Notes: generated from the letters alone by a model not told the origin. Shown: positions 25,082 to 33,450, numbered from the stretch's first letter. The stretch: DNA of 45,853 nt from Gammaproteobacteria bacterium (GCA_030428835.1 JAUIEP010000018.1:1-45853); one strand, 5' to 3'. Translations and numbers: made by a program.

Positions 25082-25903
25082 ATGAGCGATGTACTGGGCT
25101 ACAACAATGCGAACGTGGTGATTACCGGCGCGGCTTCCGGCATGGGGCAGGCGGCGGCGCAGTTGCTCGTCGACCTGGGCGCCAGGGTCTATGCCCTGGA
25201 TATTGCCGAGGTGAGCGTGCCCGTGGAGCGCGCCATCAAGGTGGATATGAGCGACACGGCGAACATCGACGCCGCCGTGGCGGAACTGCCCGCGGACATC
25301 TACGCGCTGTTCAACTGCGCCGGGGTGCCGGCGCCGCCGTTCAGCATGGAGGACTGCGTGCTCATCAATTTCACCGGCCTGCGCTACCTGACGGAATCGC
25401 TGCTGGATCGGATACCCGAGGGCGGCGCCATCGCCTCCATCGCCTCCACCGCGGGCATGGGCTGGAAGCCCAACCTGGACACGGTGCGCGAGTTCCTTGC
25501 CCTCGACAACAGCCACGCCGCCGCGCGGCAGTGGCTTGCGGAGAACGGCAAGCGGGTACAGGACGGGTACGGCTTCTCCAAGCAGTGCATCATCGTCTAC
25601 ACCATGAGCCAGGCGGCTGAGCTTGCCCAGCGTGGCATTCGCATCAACTGCATCGCGCCGTCGCCCACCGACAGCGGCTTCATGACCAAGTTGAAGGGCG
25701 AAGGCCAGATTCCCGACGAGGCGGTAGAGCTGTTCCTGCCCCCGAACGGCCGTTACGCCAGCGGCGCCGACATGGGCGAGCCCCTGGTGCTGCTCAACAG
25801 CAGGCTCGCCGGCTTCGTCAGCGGCAACAATCTGCCCGTCGACTTCGGTTACACCGCGCAGGTGGTCATGGGGCAGCGGGACGACCTGATCGGCATCGCC
25901 TGA
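25082..25903 (+). CDS. SDR of the 3-alpha-hydroxysteroid/coniferyl-alcohol dehydrogenase type
   Basis: A 273-residue SDR. TGAASGMGQ (13-21) is the nucleotide motif, NCAG replaces the usual NNAG (about 79), and YGFSK (about 160-164) carries Tyr and Lys. The 25-residue insert before YGFSK (LALDNSHAAARQWLAENG) is typical of the 3-alpha-HSD/coniferyl-alcohol dehydrogenase group. Those enzymes oxidise steroid or aromatic allylic alcohols, which fits, but does not prove, a cyclic or hydrophobic substrate for this operon. AGGAA precedes the ATG by eight bases and the gap from the previous gene is 18 bases. Confidence 0.87.
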   Translation: MSDVLGYNNANVVITGAASGMGQAAAQLLVDLGARVYALDIAEVSVPVERAIKVDMSDTANIDAAVAELPADIYALFNCAGVPAPPFSMEDCVLINFTGLRYLTESLLDRIPEGGAIASIASTAGMGWKPNLDTVREFLALDNSHAAARQWLAENGKRVQDGYGFSKQCIIVYTMSQAAELAQRGIRINCIAPSPTDSGFMTKLKGEGQIPDEAVELFLPPNGRYASGADMGEPLVLLNSRLAGFVSGNNLPVDFGYTAQVVMGQRDDLIGIA

Positions 25904-25947
25904 GGTATACTCGGCGGCCAACCGCGATACCACAAGGAATCCCCATC

Positions 25948-26838
25948 ATGAAAACGTTGATCGTCGGCGGCACCGGCCTAACCGGTGCCCACGCGGCGCT
26001 ACACCTGCGCGAACAGGGCTTCGATGTCACGCTCAACTCGCGCACGCAGCCGGACAACCCGGTCCTCGCCGACTTTCCGCATATCGCGGGCAGTTACATC
26101 GACGACGATCTCTCAGCCGAACAACTCGCGCAGTTCGACGCGCTCGTTTTCGCCGCGGGCGCGGACATCCGGCTGTTGCCGCCCGGCGAGGATGACGGGA
26201 CGTTCTTCGAGCGCGTCAACAGTATCGCCGTGCCGCGCTTTTTCGAGCGTGCGCGCGATGCCGGGATTCCTCGCGCCGTTTATATCGGCACCTATTACCC
26301 GCAGGTTGTGCCGGAGAAGATCGAGAGCAGCGCATACGTGCGTTCGCGGCATCTCGCGGATGAAGGGGTGCGCGCGCTGAACTCGGCCAGCTTCAACGTG
26401 TGCAGCCTGAACGCGCCCTTTATCCTCGGTTACCTGTCCGGCATTGCGCTGCCGCACCTGGAGGCACTGGTGCAGTTCGCCGCGGGCCGGCTGGACGGCA
26501 TGCCCCGGATAGCACCCGCCGGCGGGGTGAACCACATCAGCAGTCGTTCGATGTCCGAGGCGATTCACGGCGCGCTGGAGCGGGGGCAGGGCGGCAAGGG
26601 CTACCTCGTCGGCGACGAGAACCTGAGCTGGAAGGATTATCTCGAGATGTTCTTCGACGCGGCGGGCAACCCGGTGGACCTGGAGGTCTCGCAGGAGGAG
26701 CACCCGCTGTTGCCCGATGTCATTCTCTACGCCGGCCGCAACGCGGTGATCAGCTACGAGCCGGATAACGGCGAGCTGGGCTATTCGCGTGGCAACATCC
26801 GTTCGACCGTTGAGCAGGTCGTGCAGGCCTACCTGTAG
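25948..26838 (+). CDS. NAD-dependent epimerase/dehydratase-like protein
   Basis: A 296-residue extended-SDR-like protein. GGTGLTGAHAA (8-18) is the nucleotide motif, with FAAGADIRLL near 70. The position equivalent to the catalytic YxxxK reads YVRSR (about 130-134), so Lys is replaced by Arg and the activity may differ or be lost. It is the last gene of the rightward operon (44-base gap from the previous SDR) and has AAGGA upstream. Its TAG stop is formed by the first bases of the REP-like element at 26835, suggesting the repeat fixed the present C-terminus. Confidence 0.8.
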   Translation: MKTLIVGGTGLTGAHAALHLREQGFDVTLNSRTQPDNPVLADFPHIAGSYIDDDLSAEQLAQFDALVFAAGADIRLLPPGEDDGTFFERVNSIAVPRFFERARDAGIPRAVYIGTYYPQVVPEKIESSAYVRSRHLADEGVRALNSASFNVCSLNAPFILGYLSGIALPHLEALVQFAAGRLDGMPRIAPAGGVNHISSRSMSEAIHGALERGQGGKGYLVGDENLSWKDYLEMFFDAAGNPVDLEVSQEEHPLLPDVILYAGRNAVISYEPDNGELGYSRGNIRSTVEQVVQAYL

Positions 26839-26929
26839 GGTCGAATTTATTCGACGTGGAGCGGTCTTTTAATAGGAGCCGTGGCGCGGATTGAGAATCA
26901 GGTTCGTTGTCGAATGAATTCGACCCTAC
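26835..26929. repeat. REP/BIME-like inverted-repeat element, copy 2
   Basis: A 95-bp copy of the element at 11008. Its left arm (26835-26855) is identical to copy 1; its right arm (26909-26929) has one change (G for A). The interior differs, sharing only short GTGG and AATAGG pieces near the left arm. The left end overlaps the stop codon of the upstream epimerase-like gene. Confidence 0.8.
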
Positions 26930-27015
26930 ATACAGCCCGATGCGAGCTAGGTCAGGCCGGAACGCACAGGGATCAAATTGACTCTGCGCGAAGCTAACGA
27001 AACAAGGACCCACCC

Positions 27016-27543
27016 ATGACCAAGCTGAGCGAAGCAACATTGCGCGCCACCGCCGACAAGCTCATCGCGGCCCACGAGGAGGCCTCGCGCACCAACGAGT
27101 GGACGTTCTTCGTGGATGAGATCTACGCCGTCGACTGCATCTACACCTGCGAGTACGCCGGCGTGATGGAGGTGACCGCCAACGGCATCGACGAGATCAA
27201 GGCCACGCACTACGGCAGGGATATGGCGGTGGGTTGGGAGGGCTGGACCTTCCCGTGCATGGGCGTCTACACCGGCTCGGACAACAACCTGATCACGCAC
27301 TGGCTGAACCGTGGCCCGGGCAAGCGGCCCGACGGCAGCTATTTCGAAACCCCCGGCGTTTCTTTCATTACACTCAACGACGAGGCGAGGATCTGCCGCC
27401 AGTTCGACATGTTCGACCTCGCGCACCAGATGCGCCTGTGCGACGACCTTGAGGACGCGGGGCTGCTGTCGCCCCAGCTCAAGGAGCAGTGGGTGATCCC
27501 CATGAAGGAAAAGCTCGAGGCCCAACTCGCCGCGCATCGCTAG
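27016..27543 (+). CDS. NTF2/SnoaL-like family protein
   Basis: A 175-residue cytoplasmic protein with no signal peptide. The pattern of an N-terminal helical pair, FFVDEIYAVDCIYTCEY, an aromatic-rich central strand region (MAVGWEGWTFPCMGVYTG) and ITHWLNRGPG is consistent with the cone-shaped NTF2-like fold used by small isomerases, hydratases and cyclases. I do not recognise a specific subfamily. It follows the dehydrogenase operon after the REP-like element and is the last rightward gene of the region, so it may act on the same compounds. Confidence is moderate for the fold and low for function. Confidence 0.65.
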   Translation: MTKLSEATLRATADKLIAAHEEASRTNEWTFFVDEIYAVDCIYTCEYAGVMEVTANGIDEIKATHYGRDMAVGWEGWTFPCMGVYTGSDNNLITHWLNRGPGKRPDGSYFETPGVSFITLNDEARICRQFDMFDLAHQMRLCDDLEDAGLLSPQLKEQWVIPMKEKLEAQLAAHR

Positions 27544-27559
27544 CGCGGCGCCACTGCGG

Positions 27560-27967
27560 CTAATCCCGCGGCGGGTGCTCCCTGTTCTCGGTGCCCTCGC
27601 CGGGGGTGATGAACAGCATGGTGGCGTTGTCCGCGGCTGTCGCGGTATGCCAGGCGCCGCGCGGCACCACGATATACTGCCCGGCCGTATCCAGCGTTGC
27701 GCTGTGTTCCTCGCCGTCGTATAGCAAGACCATGGTTGCGCTGCCCGACAGCAGGATCACGCATTCATCTCCCCGTGGATGGCACTCCCAGGTCGGCCAC
27801 GCCTCGTTGAAGCTGTGGCAGGAAATCAGTACGTGCCTGTCGAAGTCGCCGAATTCATCGTCCAGCCGCTCGTAGAACGCCGGTCCGTCGAAGGGCAGTG
27901 GGCGCAGTTTCATCGCCGGTGTCAGAATCGGGAACATCTCGCTGATCTGTTGGGCCTGGATGGACAT
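27560..27967 (-). CDS. Cupin-domain protein
   Basis: A 135-residue single-domain cupin. Motif 1 is seen as HPRGDECVILLSGSATMVL (about 63-81) and motif 2 as GQYIVVPRGAWHTA (about 94-107). His63, Glu69 and His105 could bind a metal, although the first motif has only one of the two usual histidines. Small cupins act as dioxygenases, isomerases or sensors. It is convergent with the NTF2-like gene (16-base gap), so it is probably a separate unit. Function is not assignable from the sequence. Confidence 0.8.
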   Translation of the reverse strand: MSIQAQQISEMFPILTPAMKLRPLPFDGPAFYERLDDEFGDFDRHVLISCHSFNEAWPTWECHPRGDECVILLSGSATMVLLYDGEEHSATLDTAGQYIVVPRGAWHTATAADNATMLFITPGEGTENREHPPRD

Positions 27968-28082
27968 GGCGGGCTCCCGCTGCAGTGAGTTTGCTGGTGT
28001 CGTTCACGGTGGAATGGCAACGAGGCACCCTCTTAGTGCCCGTTACCTGTGCTGCTAAGCCCGGCAAGCCGAGCGATACTCG

Positions 28083-30611
28083 TTACTCCGCGTGGTCGTG
28101 CTCGTCGTCTTCGTCTTCGTCGTGTTGATGCTCGGGTGTATTGATCACGGCGTCGTGGTTGGCCAGTCGGCTGGCGATGAAGATGAACATCTCGTCGTCA
28201 CTGGAGACGCCGCCGGTAATGGCGCAGGCGTCGCACCAGCCGTCACCGGCGCCGGGTGTGGAATCACAGGTGGCGTCGTCGTCAACGCCGTTGCAGGCGG
28301 CGCCGATATTGCCCGCCACGCACGCCCGGGGCTTGCATGCTCCCGTATTGGGCGGCCTGCGCGACGCCCGCGTTACCGTCTCCACGTTGGGTGAGCCGTC
28401 CGCCTTGACGCCGTTGTTGTACGTGGCGCAGAACTCGATGGTGCGCTGCGCGGGGTCGGCGCTGTTGAACACGATGGGCGGGTCGTAGTCGGCCTCCAGC
28501 GGCTCGTCGTAATTGAAGGTCTCGTAGATCTGCTCGCCCGCGGGGTTGTGCATAAAGAAGCGCTCCCCGCGCTTGTGCGTGTGAGAGGTCAGCGACAACA
28601 CGCCGTCGCCCTGGTTGAATACGTAGTCGCGACACACGGTGCGTTTTTCGAAGGGCGGCGTGCCTACACCGGCGTAGATCTGGTTGCTGTACGTGATCTG
28701 GTCGGCCCGGAAGCGCCGGTCCTGCGCGAAGAACATGTTGCGCCACACGTGGTGTACGCCGTCCTCGGTGGTCAGGTTGAACGCGTGCGAGTTCCAGTAG
28801 AACAGGCCGTGGGTCGGGTTGACCTCGTAGAAACCCTGCTTGCGCGCCGCCTCGCGCACCGGCGTGATGGACCCGAATACGCCGCTGTCTGAACCCGCGT
28901 CGCCGCCGGGTTCGGGTGGCGGTATGGGCGGACCGTAGCCGCGGCATGCGATATTGCGCCTGATCTCGGAGCGGCACTTGCCGCTGCCGCAGGAACCGAG
29001 GTCGGTCGGCTCGCAGGACTGGCCCTCCCTGTCGCCTCCCGCGCAGACCCAGTCACCGAAGCTCGGGTGGTGGATGTCCTCGATGGGAACGGGCGCGTAG
29101 AACAGCACGTTGTGATGCGTGAACGCATCTTCCCGGGCGTCTGCCCGGTTCGTGTAGAAGAACTCGCGGTCCGGCGTCATGTATTCGGGCGGAATGACGT
29201 CGCGGAAATCCTCGTAGACGGCGAAGCAGATTTCGGTCTCCTTCTCGGCCGGCACGTCGTGCGGCGGCATCGTGAACTGGATGCCTTTCTCCGGCGCCGG
29301 CGGGGGTAGCGGCACCGTGTTGATCGCCTCCGCCTCGGGCAGGCACACACCGAGCAGCCGTTCCAGTTCATCCTCACCGCGCCCGAGTGTGTCGCCCACG
29401 GAACCCTCGCCGGGTGCCCCGGCCTCTATCCACAGGCGGATCGCCTCCAGTTGGCCCGCGGAGATGGCCTCGCCTGCGCTGGGCATCGGCGCGCCGCCGA
29501 CGTCGTAACTGCCCGGGAACGTCTTGGCGGAGAGTTTGTGGTAGAGGTAGCTCCTGGAGGGGTTGCGCGGATCCACGCGCCGCAGGGAGGAACCCTCCGA
29601 GGGCGCTCCCACCAGGTTCTCGAACGCAACCGAGGGTGTGAGATCCAGCCCTCCCGCCTTGGCCTCGCCGTGACATAGCGAGTTCGCGCAGCCGGCCTGT
29701 TCGAACACCGTCGCCTGTATGGCCTCGAAAGTGCTGTCGAACGTGGGACAAAACTCAAGTTCGAGGTCGCTGGATACAAAGGCGTCGAGTGAATGAACTG
29801 TCCAGGCGTTGTCGCCGTGGTTGTGCAGGTGAATCTCGATAGGGTCACCGAGGCCGACAGCGAAGGGGAGGGTGATACTGTGTTTGCGCAGGTCGCTCTC
29901 GCTGGGAATCGCGATTTCCTCTTCCCAGATCGTGGTGCCCGCGACAGAGAGGGCGACGTGCGCCGAGGCCGGGGCGTTGTAGTTCAGGTCGCTGTGGCTG
30001 AAGGCCAGTTCGAGTTCGGTGCCCGACGGCAGTTCCAGTAGCGCCTGTTGCGTGAGCGAGAGGTAGTTGCAGAACTCGGTGCGTATCTCCAGCGCGCCGT
30101 CCTCGACCAGCCAGCCCGTGCCGTTGTCGCAGTCGACCTCATCCGGGCGGATATCGATGAAGACGTCGCGGTTCTTCGGTTGCACGTCCCAGGCTTCCCC
30201 CACGATCAGCGGGATGCGCAGGATCTCCGAGGCGTCGTCGTAGGGTGTGCCGGTCGCCCACGCAATCAGCCGCGCCTTTTCGCTGTCCAGCGGTTGCGGG
30301 AGGCCCGCCGGCGGCATGAGGCCGGATTCCACGGCGAAGTGAATGGCGGACCGGAACTGGCCGGCGCGGTCCTCGCCCTCGAGTGAGAAGGGGGCCAGGG
30401 GGTTCTCGCCGCTGTTGTGGCAGCCCGTGCAGCGGGCCTGCAGGATGGGTTCCACATCCGCGAAGGACAACACACGCCCCGTATCGTCACCGCTTTCCTG
30501 CAGGTCGACATCGTTGGCATTGGAACCGCCGCCACCACCGCCGCAGGCGGCCAGGAACAGGGGCAGGAGGAAGGCGGCAAGCGTGGCACGCGTGGTGGAT
30601 GGACAGCGCAT
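28083..30611 (-). CDS. Large lipoprotein with haem motif and copper ascorbate-dependent monooxygenase-like domain
   Basis: An 842-residue protein. LAAC (20-23) is a clear lipobox, followed by a Gly/Ser linker, so it is a lipid-anchored envelope protein. CTGCHNSG (61-68) is a class I haem site. A second site reads CANSLCH (308-314), a CX4CH spacing. The C-terminal half has HHN (499-501) and HTH (677-679), placed like the two copper sites of PHM/DBM-type ascorbate-dependent monooxygenases, plus a Cys-rich insert (about 525-560). Haem and copper centres in one chain suggest an extracytoplasmic oxidoreductase. Substrate is unknown. I chose ATG 30609-30611 because GAGG lies five bases upstream; a GTG two codons earlier abuts it. 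Confidence 0.78.
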   Translation of the reverse strand: MRCPSTTRATLAAFLLPLFLAACGGGGGGSNANDVDLQESGDDTGRVLSFADVEPILQARCTGCHNSGENPLAPFSLEGEDRAGQFRSAIHFAVESGLMPPAGLPQPLDSEKARLIAWATGTPYDDASEILRIPLIVGEAWDVQPKNRDVFIDIRPDEVDCDNGTGWLVEDGALEIRTEFCNYLSLTQQALLELPSGTELELAFSHSDLNYNAPASAHVALSVAGTTIWEEEIAIPSESDLRKHSITLPFAVGLGDPIEIHLHNHGDNAWTVHSLDAFVSSDLELEFCPTFDSTFEAIQATVFEQAGCANSLCHGEAKAGGLDLTPSVAFENLVGAPSEGSSLRRVDPRNPSRSYLYHKLSAKTFPGSYDVGGAPMPSAGEAISAGQLEAIRLWIEAGAPGEGSVGDTLGRGEDELERLLGVCLPEAEAINTVPLPPPAPEKGIQFTMPPHDVPAEKETEICFAVYEDFRDVIPPEYMTPDREFFYTNRADAREDAFTHHNVLFYAPVPIEDIHHPSFGDWVCAGGDREGQSCEPTDLGSCGSGKCRSEIRRNIACRGYGPPIPPPEPGGDAGSDSGVFGSITPVREAARKQGFYEVNPTHGLFYWNSHAFNLTTEDGVHHVWRNMFFAQDRRFRADQITYSNQIYAGVGTPPFEKRTVCRDYVFNQGDGVLSLTSHTHKRGERFFMHNPAGEQIYETFNYDEPLEADYDPPIVFNSADPAQRTIEFCATYNNGVKADGSPNVETVTRASRRPPNTGACKPRACVAGNIGAACNGVDDDATCDSTPGAGDGWCDACAITGGVSSDDEMFIFIASRLANHDAVINTPEHQHDEDEDDEHDHAE

Positions 30612-30747
30612 GGTCACCTCAAATTATTATAGTTGCGACAATGTTATCTGTGCGCAGTATAGCAGAAGCGCCCGCCCGCGTTTGCTGCCCGCAGCCGGGC
30701 CGTACGCCGGGGCGGCAACGTCATGGGGTGACGGTGTGGCGGGGTGA

Positions 30748-31185
30748 CTAGGAGCCGCGGTGCACCTGGTAGTGGTTCTTGTCCTTGAGGTCTGACCTGG
30801 GTATGAGCACCCGGTCCTGTAACTGGCGGTACTGTTTGGCGCGTCGCTTGTCGGGTTTATCCGCCTGGCGGCTCATCTGGCTGTTGTGTGCCTGCCAGCG
30901 GCTGCGGAATTTGTTGTTACTCGCATTCTCGCGCGCGCGTACCTTGCGCGGGGCACTGCGGTCGTACCCATGGTCGACGTTGGTTTCCGGCAACTCGACC
31001 GTGGTGCCGGTCAGCTTGTCGGGGCAGGCCTGGTCGGTGAACACGACGGCGCCTGATGCGTCCTCGCACTTGTACACGGCGCCGAGTGACAGCGGGGAGG
31101 CCAGGGCGAGGCCAGCGGCAAGCGCGAACCCGACAAAAGCCTCGCGTGAGCGGTTTGCGGACCGCCACCTGTTGCTTTCATTCAC
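30748..31185 (-). CDS. Exported DUF4124-domain protein
   Basis: A 145-residue protein. The GTG at 31183-31185 is preceded by AAGGAG six bases away, an ideal site. A signal peptide follows (GFALAAGLALASPLSLGA, cleavage near 36). Mature sequence AVYKCEDASGAVVFTDQACP is the DUF4124 signature, with its two cysteines likely disulfide-bonded. The rest is basic and hydrophilic. DUF4124 proteins are common small periplasmic proteins of gammaproteobacteria with no known function. It is preceded by a 210-bp gap before the LLM gene and followed by the lipoprotein gene in opposite order, without clear operon partners. Confidence 0.8.
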   Translation of the reverse strand: MNESNRWRSANRSREAFVGFALAAGLALASPLSLGAVYKCEDASGAVVFTDQACPDKLTGTTVELPETNVDHGYDRSAPRKVRARENASNNKFRSRWQAHNSQMSRQADKPDKRRAKQYRQLQDRVLIPRSDLKDKNHYQVHRGS

Positions 31186-31395
31186 GTTATTCTCCTTGTG
31201 TGCAGGGCGAGGGCGGCTGCACGAAAGCAAGCGATACCGCGTAACTATAGTCCCAGCTAATATTATGGCAAGGCCTGCCGTGCCCCGTTCGCGGTAGGGC
31301 ATGATAGGCAACCGTCAGGGAGAGCCGGGCGAGCGCGACGCTACAGGCGCTTCGCCGGTTGTCACCGCACAGGCTATCGACGCACTGGAGTCGCG

Positions 31396-32382
31396 ATGGA
31401 ATTTGTTATCAGTTTTGACATGCGCGCACCTGCGTTCGGTGCACCGGCGCGCTCCCTGTATGAGGCGGCGCTCGCCATGTGTGAGTGGGCCGATGACCTC
31501 GGGTTCGACGCCGTCGGGCTGGGTGAGCACCACGGCAGCGAGGACGGCTACCTGCCGTCACCCATCCCCATGGCCGCGGCAATCGGCGCGCGCACGCGTC
31601 GCATCAAGGTGCGGCTCAACGTCCTGCTGGCGCCGCTGTACGACCCGGTCAAGCTCGCGGAGGATCTCGCGGTAGCGCAACACCTGTGTGGCGGCAGGTT
31701 GGAGGTCGTGGTGGGTGCGGGCTACCGGCCCAGCGAGTTCGCGATGTTCGGCAAGCGCCGCGAGGACCGCAAGGCGTTGTACATGCAGGCGTTCGACATC
31801 CTGCGCAAGGCCTGGACCGGGGAGAGTTTCGAGTACGCGGGAAGACCGGTCACCGTGACGCCGCGGCCGGAACCGCCCCCGCCGTTGTTGCTGGGTGGGA
31901 CCCACCCGGCGGTGGCCCGCCGCGCCGCCGAGATAGCAGACGGCTACTACCCGCCCGCGGGGGAGAACTGGAAGGTGTACCGACAGGCGTGTATCGAACT
32001 CGGCAAACCCGATCCGGGAGAACGCTTTCCCGCGCTGGGGCCGATCTACACGCATGTCACGCGCACGCCTGAGGAGGACTGGCCCATCATCGAACCCCAC
32101 GCGCGGCACGTGGTGGCGTCCTACGCCGAGTGGACGCGGGAGGCCTTCGGCCGGGCGGCGGGCCCCTTCGCCGGCGGCGTCGACAGCGGGCAGTTGCGCG
32201 CCAGCGGCGCCTACCAGGTGCTCACGCCCGAGGAAGCCGTGACAATGGTGCGCGGCCTGGGGCGCGACCGCACGTTCATCCTCACCCCGCTGCTTGGCGG
32301 TCTCGCGCCCGACTTCGCCTGGCGGGGGCTCGAACTGTTCGCGGCCGAGGTCTGGCCCCACGTCAGGGATCTGCGCGACTAG
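31396..32382 (+). CDS. LLM-class flavin-dependent oxidoreductase
   Basis: A 328-residue TIM-barrel protein of the luciferase-like monooxygenase family. WADDLGFDAVGLGEHHG (about 32-48), ARTRRIKVRLNVLL and GRLEVVVGAGYRPSEF (about 99-114) are characteristic. It should use reduced FMN or F420, with FMN likelier in a gammaproteobacterium, to oxidise a hydrophobic substrate or act as a reductase. GGAG lies before the ATG. No flavin reductase gene is adjacent. It is a single-gene unit followed by a T-rich terminator-like site. Confidence 0.85.
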   Translation: MEFVISFDMRAPAFGAPARSLYEAALAMCEWADDLGFDAVGLGEHHGSEDGYLPSPIPMAAAIGARTRRIKVRLNVLLAPLYDPVKLAEDLAVAQHLCGGRLEVVVGAGYRPSEFAMFGKRREDRKALYMQAFDILRKAWTGESFEYAGRPVTVTPRPEPPPPLLLGGTHPAVARRAAEIADGYYPPAGENWKVYRQACIELGKPDPGERFPALGPIYTHVTRTPEEDWPIIEPHARHVVASYAEWTREAFGRAAGPFAGGVDSGQLRASGAYQVLTPEEAVTMVRGLGRDRTFILTPLLGGLAPDFAWRGLELFAAEVWPHVRDLRD

Positions 32383-32403
32383 GGGCGCGATACCGCTGCC
32401 CGC

Positions 32404-32431
32404 GACCAGCCCCGAGGGGTCAGTTTTTTTT
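32404..32431 (+). terminator. Terminator-like site after LLM oxidoreductase
   Basis: A GACC...GGTC pairing with an internal CCCC/GGGG core (32404-32421) is followed closely by eight T residues (32424-32431). The stem is short, so it is weaker than the site at 18133. Confidence 0.45.
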
Positions 32432-32572
32432 ACACTTCCCGCGGGTTCATCGCCGGGCTGGCCATAAATAACTGGCCTGGACCGCCGCGGGTCCGCGAAT
32501 ATCGGCGGAAAAGTGTGACTGAGTGCACAATAGTAGGGTGCTGGGGACCCCGGCGTCAGGCCCGCGAAAATC

Positions 32573-32588
32573 AGGCATAGTTCTTGCT
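32573..32588 (+). promoter_or_regulatory. Sigma-54-type promoter of the PEP-CTERM-like gene
   Basis: AGGCATAGTTCTTGCT has GG (32574-32575) and GC (32586-32587) separated by 10 bases, matching the -24/-12 spacing of sigma-54, with TTGC at the -12 side. Transcription would start near 32599, about 75 bases before the ATG. PEP-CTERM genes in exosortase systems commonly have such promoters. Confidence 0.6.
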
Positions 32589-32675
32589 TGTATCACTGCA
32601 AGGCAGATTAGGCTCACGCGGGCGGAAAGGCAGGCGCGCGGGGCAGATGCAGTAACCCCTGAGGTAGAAGTAGTA

Positions 32676-33317
32676 ATGACCCGCAAATTTGTAGCGCTGG
32701 TGGCTTTCCTGGCGCTTGTACAGTCCCCGTTTGGCCTGGCTCTCACCATCGGTCCCGCTCCCGAGACCGATGTCGGCCTGCTCGACATCTTCATCTACGC
32801 GTCGACCAAGAACGAACTGCCCAACTCGAACCCGGCCACGGAAGAGAGCTGGGTTGAATCTATCCTCGGCTTCGATGTCTCCTACGCCAAGCATGGCAAC
32901 AACGTGCCTATCACGCCGACGAATGAAGACCCCACCGCGTTTGCCTGGCTGCTTCCCGACCTGGAGTCGGACTATTTCGTGGTGAAGAACGCGGCGTTCT
33001 GGGCCCTGTTCCAGAATGTGGGCAACCTCGCCTACGCCGTGGTCGATGCCGATTCGGGCTATCTGCCCGAGAAAATGAACTTCGGCAACGCGACCATCAG
33101 TCACTACGGTGTCGTGAACGGCCGCAACCCGCCTTGCGAGGGTCCCGACTGTGACCCGGAACCTCCGTGCGAGGGTCCCGATTGCGATCCGGAACCCCCC
33201 TGCGAAGGGCCGGACTGCAATCCACCCAACCCGCCCAATGACATACCGGTGCCCGCACCCGTTTCACTGATGGCACTCGCGTTGCTCTTCCTGGGCCGTC
33301 GCCTGCGCCGCGCCTAG
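32676..33317 (+). CDS. PEP-CTERM-like surface protein with Cys-Pro repeats
   Basis: A 213-residue secreted protein. A signal peptide (MTRKFVALVAFLALVQSPFG) is followed by a beta-rich mature domain of about 130 residues. Three 11-residue repeats (PPCEGPDCDPE) form a linker. The C-terminus is a PEP-CTERM-like sorting signal: VPAP in place of VPEP, a hydrophobic helix, then RRLRRA. Exosortase would cleave it and attach or release it at the surface. No exosortase gene is in the window. The ATG follows GAGG and has a sigma-54-type promoter upstream. It is a single-gene unit. Confidence 0.78.
   Translation: MTRKFVALVAFLALVQSPFGLALTIGPAPETDVGLLDIFIYASTKNELPNSNPATEESWVESILGFDVSYAKHGNNVPITPTNEDPTAFAWLLPDLESDYFVVKNAAFWALFQNVGNLAYAVVDADSGYLPEKMNFGNATISHYGVVNGRNPPCEGPDCDPEPPCEGPDCDPEPPCEGPDCNPPNPPNDIPVPAPVSLMALALLFLGRRLRRA
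33129..33227 (+). repeat. Three in-frame 33-bp repeats in the PEP-CTERM-like gene
   Basis: Units at 33129-33161, 33162-33194 and 33195-33227 encode PPCEGPDCDPE twice and PPCEGPDCNPP once. They differ mainly at third codon positions, so the peptide is under constraint. The Cys-Pro pattern suggests a rigid disulfide-prone stalk. Confidence 0.85.
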
Positions 33318-33450
33318 CGGCGTCTACTTTCCCGGTCGTGCTCTCCCGCCCCAGTTGGCGAGGTGGTAGCCCGACCGGGCCTCGCACTTCCCCAGGCTTG
33401 ACCCACCCGACCACGGGCTTTTACCGTGTGGGCACAGAGGGGGATCCTGC

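Noticed and set aside
33129-33227. Three 33-bp direct repeats, checked as a CRISPR array
   Set aside because: There are no spacers; the repeats are contiguous, in frame and encode a peptide repeat in a secreted protein.
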